Assembly: GCA_002393945.1 (NCBI GenBank)
Contig: DGSO01000020.1
Span: forward strand, 65,159-129,158
DNA: 64,000 bases
Direction of reading: 5' to 3'
From: Bacteroidales bacterium UBA4360
GTDB lineage: Bacteria; Bacteroidota; Bacteroidia; Bacteroidales; UBA932
The notes beneath the pieces are model-generated. The model saw only the letters and a list, made by a program, of their open reading frames with translations. It was not told the DNA's origin and ran no database searches. The first letter of the stretch is position 1. Each line of letters opens with the position of its first letter. The translations under genes were made by a program, and so were the position numbers. This document shows, in pieces, positions 44,901 through 53,158 of the stretch.

Positions 44901-45292
44901 ATATTCCTCTCCAGCAAATCGCGTATGTTCATTATACGCGTCGGAGTGAGTTCGTATTGGACGTCGAAGCAGGTGTAAAGCTGCCGGCGTCCAATTTTGT
45001 GATATGAACTGGAGAAGTCAAAATTGAACTGCATCTGCCTCAGGGTATTGATGTCCAGGCTTGTCACGCCCATGGACAGCAGTCGCCTGAGGATAAAGTT
45101 GTTGTTGTCCAGTATCCGGATAACCTTGTTCTTGTAATGCCGGGAGAGCATCTGCCTTCCGGCATTGTGGTATTTGTTCTTGCAGGCAACGCTGCAGAAC
45201 TTCCTGTCCTGCCTTCCGTCTCCCAGGTTGAGCTGGTTTCCGCATTGGAGGCAGAAGCACTTCTCCCGAGGTATTTGGTAGTTCAGTCCCAT
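44897..45292 (-). CDS. Zinc-ribbon protein of unknown function
   Basis: A 131-residue protein. The Cys pairs CFCLQCG and RKFCSVACKNKYHN (about residues 12-45) form a likely zinc ribbon; the rest is helical and basic (IRILDNNNFILRRLL). No named family was recognised, though similar small proteins occur in Bacteroidota. A start 33 bp upstream (45325) is also possible and would add CHICGKC, three more cysteines. It is divergent from the pilus operon across a repeat-rich gap, so a regulatory role is possible but unproven. Confidence 0.7.
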   Translation of the reverse strand: MGLNYQIPREKCFCLQCGNQLNLGDGRQDRKFCSVACKNKYHNAGRQMLSRHYKNKVIRILDNNNFILRRLLSMGVTSLDINTLRQMQFNFDFSSSYHKIGRRQLYTCFDVQYELTPTRIMNIRDLLERNI

Positions 45293-45365
45293 ATCTTTAC
45301 ATTTTCCGCAAATGTGGCAATGCATTCCCGCAAATGCAAGGATCGTAAGAAAATTAGTGAAAAAA

Positions 45366-45577
45366 TATACGTTTCCGTAAAACCTTAAGAAACTGGTTCC
45401 GGCCGAAAATTTCCGTAAGTCCGCTTCTGTTTCTTACGAATCATATACAGAAACAGTCAAAAACATTCAGAAACGTATAAATCTGCCCTCCGGAGCGGTT
45501 CCGAGGGGGATTTTGTGTTTTTCAGTACTTTACTTTGCATCGGATTCCGGCTGGAGCGCGCAAGCCGGAAACCGGAT
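45366..45577. promoter_or_regulatory. Repeat-rich control region before the pilus operon
   Basis: Between divergent genes (45326-45601) lie a 10-bp perfect inverted pair (TATACGTTTC 45366-45375; GAAACGTATA 45470-45479), an 8-bp inverted pair (CTGTTTCT 45427-45434; AGAAACAG 45449-45456), TTTCCGTAA twice (45372-45380 and 45410-45418), and CAGAAAC twice, 20 bp apart (45448 and 45468). A GC hairpin near 45485-45513 followed by T-rich bases may attenuate transcription. TTACTTTGC (45531-45539) is an imperfect -7 box, and a stem TTCCGGCT/AGCCGGAA (45545-45571) lies in the leader. Binding of regulators is inferred. Confidence 0.5.
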
Positions 45578-45601
45578 GTTTAACTCAAATACTGAAGACA
45601 A

Positions 45602-45967
45602 ATGGAATTTTTAAACAAGATCGAGCTGCGTGGCGTAGTTGGGCGCGGGGACGTAAACAGCTACAACAACTCGCGCGTGTGCAACTTCTCCGTTGTCACG
45701 GAGAGAAGCACGAGAGACAGCGACGGAAATCCCGTCGTTGAGACGACTTGGTTCAACTGTTCCGTCTGGGACAGCCTGGACAATCCACGCTTCCCGCTGG
45801 AAAAAGTGGTGAAAGGCGCATGGGTGGAGGTTACCGGCCGCCTGAGGCTCAGGCGCTATACCACGACTGAAAACGAGTACCGCTATTCCATGGACGTCCT
45901 TGCCTGGGATGTCAAGGTGCTTTCAAAGGAAGGACACGACCCGCACATGCAACCTCAGAGAGACTGA
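45602..45967 (+). CDS. SSB-like single-stranded DNA-binding protein without acidic tip
   Basis: A 121-residue protein made of one OB fold, recognisable from LNKIELRGVVGRGDV, CNFSVVTERSTRD, TTWFNCSVWD and KGAWVEVTGRLRLRRY. Ordinary bacterial SSB ends in an acidic DDLPF-type tip that recruits repair proteins; here the end is EGHDPHMQPQRD with no such tip and no long linker. It is probably a specialised paralogue rather than the housekeeping SSB. It lies one base before the DUF3575 gene and so appears to be the first gene of the pilus operon. Confidence 0.85.
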   Translation: MEFLNKIELRGVVGRGDVNSYNNSRVCNFSVVTERSTRDSDGNPVVETTWFNCSVWDSLDNPRFPLEKVVKGAWVEVTGRLRLRRYTTTENEYRYSMDVLAWDVKVLSKEGHDPHMQPQRD

Positions 45968-45968
45968 T

Positions 45969-46520
45969 ATGAGAAAGATTTTGCTTCTGTCTGTAATGCT
46001 GCTTCTGTCATTCAGGGCTTATCCCCAAAGGCTGACTGTGGGCACTGATGCCGCCAGGTGGCTGGACTTCGGGACCATGAACATTGAGGCATCGGCCGCG
46101 GTGGCCAGAAGTGTTTCACTGCACGTTGGAGCCGCGCTCAATCCCTGGACGTTCAAGGCCGGGAATGCCGACGAGCAGCTCCAGATGCGCCAGAACACAT
46201 ACTGGGTGCAGGTGCGCATGTGGCCGTGGCACATCTACTCCGGCTGGTGGGGCGGTGTCGATGCCGGATACAGCGTATACAACGGAGGCGGAATCCTCTC
46301 CCGCGAGACCGAGGAGGGAGAAGCCGTAGGAATCGGCCTTTGGGGCGGCTATGCCGTGATGCTTTCCGACCGCTGGAACCTTGACCTTGGAATAGGCGTC
46401 AGGGGCGGCTGGAAATGGTACACCACCTACACTTGTCCGCTGTGCGGGGTGAAGGTGTCCGAAGGCGATAAAGGCTTCTTCGTCCCGGATGCAAGGATAG
46501 CGTTTCAATTAATATTCTGA
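45969..46520 (+). CDS. DUF3575 family outer-membrane protein
   Basis: A 183-residue protein with a signal peptide (1-19, LLLLSFRAYPQ) and a small beta-barrel-like body (WLDFGTMNIEASAAVARSVSLHVGA, VMLSDRWNLDLGIGVRGGW). DUF3575 genes commonly stand at the head of Bacteroidales fimbrial clusters. Start at 45969; an in-frame codon at 45900 lies inside the SSB gene. One CPLCG pair is unusual for an exported protein. Confidence 0.82.
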   Translation: MRKILLLSVMLLLSFRAYPQRLTVGTDAARWLDFGTMNIEASAAVARSVSLHVGAALNPWTFKAGNADEQLQMRQNTYWVQVRMWPWHIYSGWWGGVDAGYSVYNGGGILSRETEEGEAVGIGLWGGYAVMLSDRWNLDLGIGVRGGWKWYTTYTCPLCGVKVSEGDKGFFVPDARIAFQLIF

Positions 46521-46522
46521 GC

Positions 46523-48505
46523 ATGAAGAAGAAGTTGTTATATGCTTTCATTGCAGTGGTTCTCGCAGGGTGCGGATCTTCAACGAAAATCGGCGAAATC
46601 CGTTCCCGGGAGCTTGCCGCCACGCTCGCCCTCTCGAGAGGTGAAATCGAAGAAGAAAGGCGGGTTATCGCGTCGAAAAGGGACACTACTTCCATAACGG
46701 ACGATAGCGGTAATACCATTCTTCTGATGAAAGCCGTGAAAGACGACGAGAGCGGCGAGATGGTGGCAACGGAAACTCTGGACGCAGCGGTTATTACGGC
46801 CAGGTTCAGAAACGTCGCCGAAAGGCACGGGAAGGTGGATCTGAGGTTCGAAATCATCGTCCCGGCAGAAATGCAGGACTCCAAATGGCAACTGAGATTC
46901 TACCCTGACATGTATATCCTGGCCGATTCCCTAAGGCTAGAATCAGTGATAATAACCGGAAGCGACTACCGGAAGGGGCAGCTGAAAGGATACGAGCAGT
47001 ATGACAGGTTCATCCGCTCAATCATCACCGACACCACCCGTTTCATAGATCTCAGGAACCTTGAGATCTTCATCGAGAGGAATATTCCTGAGCTGTACAG
47101 ATTCAAAAGGGACAGCAGCATAGTTTCAGATGAACAGTTCCTTTCATACTACGGAGTAAGCGAGAAAGAGGCCATAGACCACTATACCAACAGGATTGCC
47201 ATCCGAAGGAACGAGCACCGGAAGGCCATTCGGGACAAGATGTACCGGAAATATGTGAAGGTACCCATCAAGAAGGACGGGATACGGCTTGATACAGTTA
47301 TAAGGAACCTGGACGGGGACTTTGTCTACCATTATACTCAGACCGTAAGGACAAGGCCGAAACTAAAGAGAGTGGACATTGTGCTTTCCGGAGAGATATA
47401 TGACGGCGACAAGCTCATCTACAATATGGCAAGGACAAGTCCCCTCAGTTTCTACATAAGTTCCCTGTCATCGTTCGTCGATTCAAGGGAAAAGTATCTC
47501 AAGAAGGTCATTGAGCGGCGCGTGAGCGCAAACAGCGCCTGTTATGTAGACTTCCGCTCCGGAAAATGGGACATAGACATGTCGCTTGGCTATAATTCCG
47601 ACGAGATGGGGCGCATCAAGGACAATATCGACCAGCTACTGAAGGACTCGACCTTTGACCTTGATTCCATAGTCATCGCCGCGTCGGCCTCGCCGGAGGG
47701 CAGTTCTGCCGCAAATGACAGGTTGTCTGAAAGGAGGGCGCAGGCAGTGGCCGGATACTTCCAGGAGTATATCAGGCATTTCAGAGACTCGGTGAGAAAG
47801 GAAAATGCCTCGTTTGAACTTACCGTAGACGAAAATGGGAAAGAGTCCATGCGGAAAGCGGAGCCCTCTGACATTGTTCCTGAGATAAAGTTCAAGTCCC
47901 GCTCCAACGGAGAGAACTGGACTATGCTGACCACCCTGGTCAATCAGGACAGCACCCTGTCGGCCAAGGACATAAAGGCGTACAACCGCGTTCTCACAAT
48001 CAGGGATGCCGATGCCAGGGAAAACGCCCTCAGGAGCCAGCCGTCATACAGGTATCTGCGCGAGAAACTGTACCCGAGGTTAAGGACGGTGAAATTCGAC
48101 TTCTACCTTCTGAGAAAGGGAATGCTGAAGGACACCGTACACACCACCGAGCTGGATACGGTATATATGGCAGGAATACAGGCTCTTAAAGACAGGGAAT
48201 ACGAGAAAGCGCTTACCAGGCTCAAGGACTACAATGACTTCAACACGGCCATCGCTTATGTTTCACTGGATTACAATGCATCGGCAATGGCGGTGCTGGA
48301 TAAACTCGAAAAGACTCCACAGGTGAATTATATGCTCGCCATATTATATGCACGGAAGGGAGATGACAGACGCGCAGTAAAGCACTACGTAGATGCCTGC
48401 CGGCAGGACGAATCCTTCATCTTCAGGGGCAATCTGGACCCGGAGATATATGTACTTATAAAACGATATGGCCTCGAGAGCCAGTTAGGAGAAAACAACA
48501 TTTAA
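46523..48505 (+). CDS. Pilus-operon lipoprotein with DUF3868-like, OmpA-like and TPR regions
   Basis: A 660-residue lipoprotein (lipobox LAGC, Cys17). The N-terminal half (about 80-300) resembles DUF3868 (AVITARFRNVAERHGKVDLRFEIIVP). An OmpA-C-like region follows (about 365-470: IVIAASASPEGSSAANDRLSERRAQAV), which in OmpA binds peptidoglycan. The last 110 residues are TPR-like (AGIQALKDREYEKALTRL, YMLAILYARKGDDRRAVKHY). Similar proteins accompany Mfa/Fim-type operons and may anchor the machinery to the cell wall; that role is inferred. Confidence 0.8.
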   Translation: MKKKLLYAFIAVVLAGCGSSTKIGEIRSRELAATLALSRGEIEEERRVIASKRDTTSITDDSGNTILLMKAVKDDESGEMVATETLDAAVITARFRNVAERHGKVDLRFEIIVPAEMQDSKWQLRFYPDMYILADSLRLESVIITGSDYRKGQLKGYEQYDRFIRSIITDTTRFIDLRNLEIFIERNIPELYRFKRDSSIVSDEQFLSYYGVSEKEAIDHYTNRIAIRRNEHRKAIRDKMYRKYVKVPIKKDGIRLDTVIRNLDGDFVYHYTQTVRTRPKLKRVDIVLSGEIYDGDKLIYNMARTSPLSFYISSLSSFVDSREKYLKKVIERRVSANSACYVDFRSGKWDIDMSLGYNSDEMGRIKDNIDQLLKDSTFDLDSIVIAASASPEGSSAANDRLSERRAQAVAGYFQEYIRHFRDSVRKENASFELTVDENGKESMRKAEPSDIVPEIKFKSRSNGENWTMLTTLVNQDSTLSAKDIKAYNRVLTIRDADARENALRSQPSYRYLREKLYPRLRTVKFDFYLLRKGMLKDTVHTTELDTVYMAGIQALKDREYEKALTRLKDYNDFNTAIAYVSLDYNASAMAVLDKLEKTPQVNYMLAILYARKGDDRRAVKHYVDACRQDESFIFRGNLDPEIYVLIKRYGLESQLGENNI

Positions 48506-48517
48506 TCAATATCAATC

Positions 48518-49549
48518 ATGAAGAAATTACTATTTGCATTCTTGGTTCTGCTGGCCATGTCATGCAGCAGACAGACAGAGGAAAAGACAAGCGTACTCAA
48601 AGTAGGCATTGCATCATCAAGCGTAATGAGCAAAGCCACCATTGCAGGTACAGCCGATGAGAACAAAGTGAATACCCTGCAGGTATTCGTCTACAAGAAA
48701 AGCGGGGATGACTTCGTATTCGAGGCCATGGCAAGCGCATCCTCAGACCAGGTGACCATCTCCGTTACCGGAGGTGAGAAGAAAATAGCCGCCGTGGTCA
48801 ACGAAACGGGGACTCTCCCCTACCTTGACGGTGCCGATGCCGTCATGGCCGCAGCAAACCGGCTGAAGGAAAACGCACCGGACTCCTTCCTTATGGCCGG
48901 AACTGGCAGTTTCACCATCAGGCCTACATCCAGAAGCGTATCGGTGCCTGTAGACAGGATAACGGCAAGAGTGAAACTCGCGAAGCTAACCAACAGCCTG
49001 CAGAACGGTCTGGAAGGCAAAAGCTTCAAACTGAGCAAGGTTTTCCTCACACGGACTGCCTCGCAGAGCAATTTCCTTGGCAGCCCCTCATCCGGAGCAT
49101 TCTACGCCCTGTCCGGTATCGGGACAAATCTTGACCTTAACAGAACCGCAGTCGGTTCAGACGATGAGAAAACAGCCGTCAACAAGCTGATATACAAGAA
49201 TGTATCATCGGAAAACATCGCCAACGGAGCCAGTCTGGACATCAACCTGCCACTCTATGCATATCCCAATGACGGAAGCACGCAGAAGACCAGGTTCGTG
49301 GCCGAAGTGCAGATTGACGGAAAGTACTACACCTATCCCATTGAATTTGAGACCATAGAAGCCAACTGCACGTATGAGATAGTGGAACTGAGGATCAAGT
49401 CCGTTGGCAATCCTTCCGATGGCGACGATGAAATCGAGGACAGTGAAGATGAACCTGTAGAAATCGAAACCGCTTCGTTCGGAGTCGAAGTCCAGAATTG
49501 GGAAATCAAGACCGTCTCCAACGGCGACGACGGAAAATACACTATCTGA
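48518..49549 (+). CDS. FimA/Mfa1-type major fimbrillin lipoprotein
   Basis: A 343-residue lipoprotein (LAMSC, Cys16). Type V pilus subunits are exported as lipoproteins, trimmed by an Arg-specific protease, and joined by donor-strand exchange. Typical elements are NKVNTLQVFVYKK, FLMAGTGSFTI, the conserved VDRITARVKLAKL (about 147-159) and a C-terminal VQNWEIK strand. An acidic linker (DGDDEIEDSEDEPVEIE) before the last strand is unusual. Position directly before the FimB/Mfa2-like gene supports a stalk role. Confidence 0.8.
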   Translation: MKKLLFAFLVLLAMSCSRQTEEKTSVLKVGIASSSVMSKATIAGTADENKVNTLQVFVYKKSGDDFVFEAMASASSDQVTISVTGGEKKIAAVVNETGTLPYLDGADAVMAAANRLKENAPDSFLMAGTGSFTIRPTSRSVSVPVDRITARVKLAKLTNSLQNGLEGKSFKLSKVFLTRTASQSNFLGSPSSGAFYALSGIGTNLDLNRTAVGSDDEKTAVNKLIYKNVSSENIANGASLDINLPLYAYPNDGSTQKTRFVAEVQIDGKYYTYPIEFETIEANCTYEIVELRIKSVGNPSDGDDEIEDSEDEPVEIETASFGVEVQNWEIKTVSNGDDGKYTI

Positions 49550-49550
49550 C

Positions 49551-50384
49551 ATGAGAGTTTCTGCAGTACATACCGGCATTATAATGCTGCTTGCGGCAAT
49601 ATCATCCTGTAAATCAATGGTACTTGAAAACAGGAAGGAATGTCCTGCCCAGTTATTCATAGACCTGGAAGACAATGAGAATCTTGAAGGAAAGGCATCG
49701 GTACGGATTGCGGTGAGGGACAGCCGCACAAGTCAGGTGATGGCTGCAGATACTCCCCATTTGGAAGATCTTGATCCGGACAAGTATTCGCTCATAATTC
49801 ACAAGACAGAGAATATCGTTGTATCGGGAGTGACCGGGGTTTTGAGGAGCAAGGAAGAAGGGAGTTCAAGGACTCTGACCATTCCAAGCGGCCAGGAAGG
49901 CGATCCGCTGTATCTGTTCACATCTGAGATTCCGGCCATGGATGACGAACTCATCGTCCCTGCAAAACTCAGAAAGGAACATTCCAAAATCACATTCCGG
50001 TTCGCGTTGGAAGACGGGGTATTCCCCTACCATGTCTCCGTTATCGGCAATACGTCCGGGACAGACCTCATTAGCGGGATGCCGGTTGAAGGGCCGTTCA
50101 GGCACGAGATGGAGGAGCTGTCGGCAGGAGTGTTCTCTTGCATCGTTCCAAGGCAGGCAGATCTTCTTCTGGCACTGGAGCTCAGCCCGAGGGAAGGCCT
50201 CAACGCCGATGAAGGGTTCTCCGGCATACTCCTGCTGTGGGATTACCTGCAGCGGCTGGACGGATTCTCCTGGGACCTTGAAAACCTGCCGGACATCAAT
50301 CTGGACATCGATTTCTTCCATCTCAGCATCACCATAGGAATCAACGACTGGAATATAGCACAAACAATTAGCATAAGCATCTGA
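49551..50384 (+). CDS. FimB/Mfa2-family fimbrial anchor lipoprotein
   Basis: A 277-residue lipoprotein (lipobox ISSC, Cys20) with the family layout: short Cys-containing head (CKSMVLENRKECP), a beta domain starting ASVRIAVRDSRTSQVM, and a second beta domain ending INDWNIAQTISI. Mfa2/FimB proteins cap the base and set pilus length. It lies 1 base after the fimbrillin gene and 1 base before the next fimbrillin-like gene. Confidence 0.75.
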   Translation: MRVSAVHTGIIMLLAAISSCKSMVLENRKECPAQLFIDLEDNENLEGKASVRIAVRDSRTSQVMAADTPHLEDLDPDKYSLIIHKTENIVVSGVTGVLRSKEEGSSRTLTIPSGQEGDPLYLFTSEIPAMDDELIVPAKLRKEHSKITFRFALEDGVFPYHVSVIGNTSGTDLISGMPVEGPFRHEMEELSAGVFSCIVPRQADLLLALELSPREGLNADEGFSGILLLWDYLQRLDGFSWDLENLPDINLDIDFFHLSITIGINDWNIAQTISISI

Positions 50385-50385
50385 T

Positions 50386-51240
50386 ATGAAAACAACCACA
50401 TTAGGCATGATAGGCATGCTCGTGATACTGTCGGCCTGCGGAAAGGTCTCAGAGACAGAAACGGCAAACGGACCTGTTCCCATCGAATTCACCTTCGAAC
50501 AGCCGGACTTTACCATCGACACGAAAGCTGTCACGGAAACGACGCAGGCCACGCTTACTTCAATACAGGTCAGCGCATACTCCGGGACGCAGGGTAAATG
50601 GCTTTGGAGCAACGTTACTTTCTACCAAGGCAGCAACGGCCATTTTACTGGGTCGATGTTCTGGCCAAGCACAGACCAGGACCTCTCATTCTATGCCGCA
50701 AACTACGACATTAAGACTACTGATGATGGTTTCTTGGTCAAACCTACCACCTGCGGGAAAGACATCGTATGCGGTTATAAGGGCAGTTCGGTACAGTATC
50801 TTGGTCTGAATACAATCGAACTCAAGCACATCTTCACGCGAATAGGGACAACTGTAGTAAGCAGCCGGGATTCGTATGAAATCAGCGGTCTCTCACTTAA
50901 AATCACGCCGCTGGTTCCGGGCACGAATACCAGTTACAACATAGGGACATCCACTTGGACCAATCCCGTAGCGGATACACCTGTCGTGTTAAGTTCAGAA
51001 ATCGGGACCAAACAAAACGATTTCATGATGATACCCGGGAAATACAAGTTCAGCGCAACATGGACAGCAAGCAAAAAGGGGTACACCCAGACCTATACCA
51101 ATGTCGAATCGGCAGAATTCGAGCTTAAACCGGGGTACAAATACGGAATAAACTGCACTGTGGGCGGAAACGCGAGCGACCTCGAACTCAGTTTCACTGT
51201 CGAAAACTGGAAGTCCGACAGTATAAACATCGTATTTTGA
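50386..51240 (+). CDS. Fimbrillin-family lipoprotein
   Basis: A 284-residue lipoprotein (ILSAC, Cys18). DTKAVTETTQATLTSIQVSAY, LSFYAANYDI, a LKHIFTRIGTTVV strand and VENWKSDSINIVF at the C-terminus match Bacteroides fimbrillin-like proteins. It may be an accessory or tip subunit. Its stop overlaps the next start (TTGA). Confidence 0.72.
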   Translation: MKTTTLGMIGMLVILSACGKVSETETANGPVPIEFTFEQPDFTIDTKAVTETTQATLTSIQVSAYSGTQGKWLWSNVTFYQGSNGHFTGSMFWPSTDQDLSFYAANYDIKTTDDGFLVKPTTCGKDIVCGYKGSSVQYLGLNTIELKHIFTRIGTTVVSSRDSYEISGLSLKITPLVPGTNTSYNIGTSTWTNPVADTPVVLSSEIGTKQNDFMMIPGKYKFSATWTASKKGYTQTYTNVESAEFELKPGYKYGINCTVGGNASDLELSFTVENWKSDSINIVF

Positions 51241-52139
51241 AAAGGATAAGTTCATATCTCTTCATTGCTATCGCCTTTCTTTCCGGCTGCGTCAGGGAAG
51301 AGCCCCAGGAGACCACCAGTAATACTTTAAGGGTTTCAAAGAGGCTGAATCCAGGAAGCGCCGGTCCGGAAGAACTGGACCTGTATGCATTCAGAAGGAG
51401 TGACGGCTGCCTGGAAACCATATCTTCCGGAAGCGGCGACAGCATTTCGGTCAATCTCGTCAAAGGCAGGGAGTACAACCTCTATCTTATCGGCAACGGG
51501 CATGGTATCGCTTACGGAATCGGCGATGAGGAAGAGTTCCTGCAAAAGCGGATCCGTCTCGAGGACAACGATCCGTCAAGGCCAGTGTTCTTCTCTTCCG
51601 CCATTTCATACAAATGCCTGGACGAAGAGCCGCTTATCGGCCTCAGGCGATACCTGTCCAGGATAAGCATAAAAGAGATAAGGTCGGAATGGCTTGAAGA
51701 CATGCCCTGCAAGGTAACGATGATTGCCGTTGTAAATGCTTCGGGAAGCATTCCTCTGTCCGGGATACCCGACGACAAAGACATTTGCTACAACCGCGCC
51801 GGAGTCATGGATGAACTTTCCGGGAAAATCAGGGACATGCTGGTATGGGAGGGTGAAATCGACATCCGGACATCTTCGATGACGGGATTGAGCCTGTACA
51901 CCCTCCCAAGCAGTTCCACCAGACTTGCAATCAGGGTTGCCCACGGCAGCGAAATCAATTGGTATCCGGTAGAACTCCCGGTCATGAGATGCAACACAGA
52001 CTATGAAATTGACTGCGTTGTAATCAAAGGACCGGGAAGCCCCGGGCCGGATCAGGAAATAGACCGCAGATCGGTCTCTTTCGACATCACAGTCAAACCA
52101 TGGGAAAATGAAAATATAGACGTCGATTTCAGTATATGA
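51237..52139 (+). CDS. Fimbrial lipoprotein (DUF4906/fimbrillin-like)
   Basis: A 300-residue lipoprotein (FLSGC, Cys18). The start codon is TTG, overlapping the previous stop, with no ATG before the lipoprotein signal. The body shows the fimbrillin pattern LDLYAFRRSDG, ...LRRYLSRISIKEI, and ends SFDITVKPWENENIDVDFSI. It overlaps the next gene by 4 bp (ATGA). Exact family is uncertain. Confidence 0.68.
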   Translation: MKRISSYLFIAIAFLSGCVREEPQETTSNTLRVSKRLNPGSAGPEELDLYAFRRSDGCLETISSGSGDSISVNLVKGREYNLYLIGNGHGIAYGIGDEEEFLQKRIRLEDNDPSRPVFFSSAISYKCLDEEPLIGLRRYLSRISIKEIRSEWLEDMPCKVTMIAVVNASGSIPLSGIPDDKDICYNRAGVMDELSGKIRDMLVWEGEIDIRTSSMTGLSLYTLPSSSTRLAIRVAHGSEINWYPVELPVMRCNTDYEIDCVVIKGPGSPGPDQEIDRRSVSFDITVKPWENENIDVDFSI

Positions 52140-53158
52140 TTAAAAGATTGGCAACCGCTGCCCTCATTCTTACTTTGGCAGCCTGCTCCGCAAAGCACGA
52201 AGAAGGGACTTCGGAGATTCATTTCTCACTCCTGAGTCCCACCAAAAATACAGGTGTAAGCGATGATAATGAAAAGGAGATAAGCCGCTGGGCAGTATTT
52301 CTGTATAACTCCACAGACCCGTCAGAGATGTTCATATCGACGGCAGGAGGCCGGTCAGGCATCGATTTTACGGTAAGAAGCGGGATACTTTACAAGGCAT
52401 ACGCAGTTGCGAACTACCCCGAGTATGGAGAATTCGCTCTTGATCCGGAACAGTTTCCAGAAGAAAGCGCCCTTCTTGGCACAATGCTTTCGCTTGCCGA
52501 CTACAGCCCTTCATCGCTCCCCATGTTTGGGGAAACATCGGTAAATGCTGTCCCGGGAGAGATGTCAAAGACCATATATCTGACAAGACTGGTCTCCAAG
52601 ATAGCAGTAGAAAGAATCCACGCAGACTTGGAAGAGGAACGTTTCCGCTCACTCCCCTTCACGTTGAAAGCTCTTTATCTCACTAATGTCTGGTGCAGAA
52701 ACAGCCTGGGGGAAGATCTGCCTGCAAATGATTCTGCCGACCTGTGGTATAACGCCATGGGATGGCACGGGTCGGGTACAAACCAGGCGCTTGACAATTT
52801 AGTGTCGGACAGGACGATAAACGCCCTGATACCGCAAGGCGGGTACTACGACACCGTGCACAGTTTCTACACTATGCCAAACACCGTTACTCTGGAGCAG
52901 GACAGCAGGAGTCCATCCTGGTCTTCAAGATGCACACGGCTCGTTATAGAAGCAGAAATCGGCTCCAGGACATATTATTACCCGGTAACCATTCCAAAGA
53001 TGTCCAGGGGCTCCGCTTACATCATTGAAGAAGCGACGGTCAGAAAACTTGGGTCCCTCGATCCTGAAGAGAAAATACCCGGGGCCATTGATGTCAAGTT
53101 CAGTATTTCCACACCAGACAGCTGGGATGAGACATACAATATATCAGAAAACTCATGA
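52136..53158 (+). CDS. Fimbrial lipoprotein, Mfa-like
   Basis: A 340-residue lipoprotein (TLAAC, Cys17). EISRWAVFLYNSTDPSEMF, AYAVANYPEYGEF, and YLTRLVSKIAVERI follow the fimbrillin scheme (last helix/strand with conserved R-x2-x-I-A-V). The first codons (ATGATTAAAAGA) are identical to those of the next gene, suggesting a duplicated start and signal. It overlaps both neighbours by 4 bp. Confidence 0.68.
   Translation: MIKRLATAALILTLAACSAKHEEGTSEIHFSLLSPTKNTGVSDDNEKEISRWAVFLYNSTDPSEMFISTAGGRSGIDFTVRSGILYKAYAVANYPEYGEFALDPEQFPEESALLGTMLSLADYSPSSLPMFGETSVNAVPGEMSKTIYLTRLVSKIAVERIHADLEEERFRSLPFTLKALYLTNVWCRNSLGEDLPANDSADLWYNAMGWHGSGTNQALDNLVSDRTINALIPQGGYYDTVHSFYTMPNTVTLEQDSRSPSWSSRCTRLVIEAEIGSRTYYYPVTIPKMSRGSAYIIEEATVRKLGSLDPEEKIPGAIDVKFSISTPDSWDETYNISENS

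Noticed and set aside
45366..45479. Confirmed phase-variable invertible promoter
   Set aside because: The flanking inverted repeats are only 10 bp and no recombinase gene is adjacent, so inversion is kept only as a possibility.
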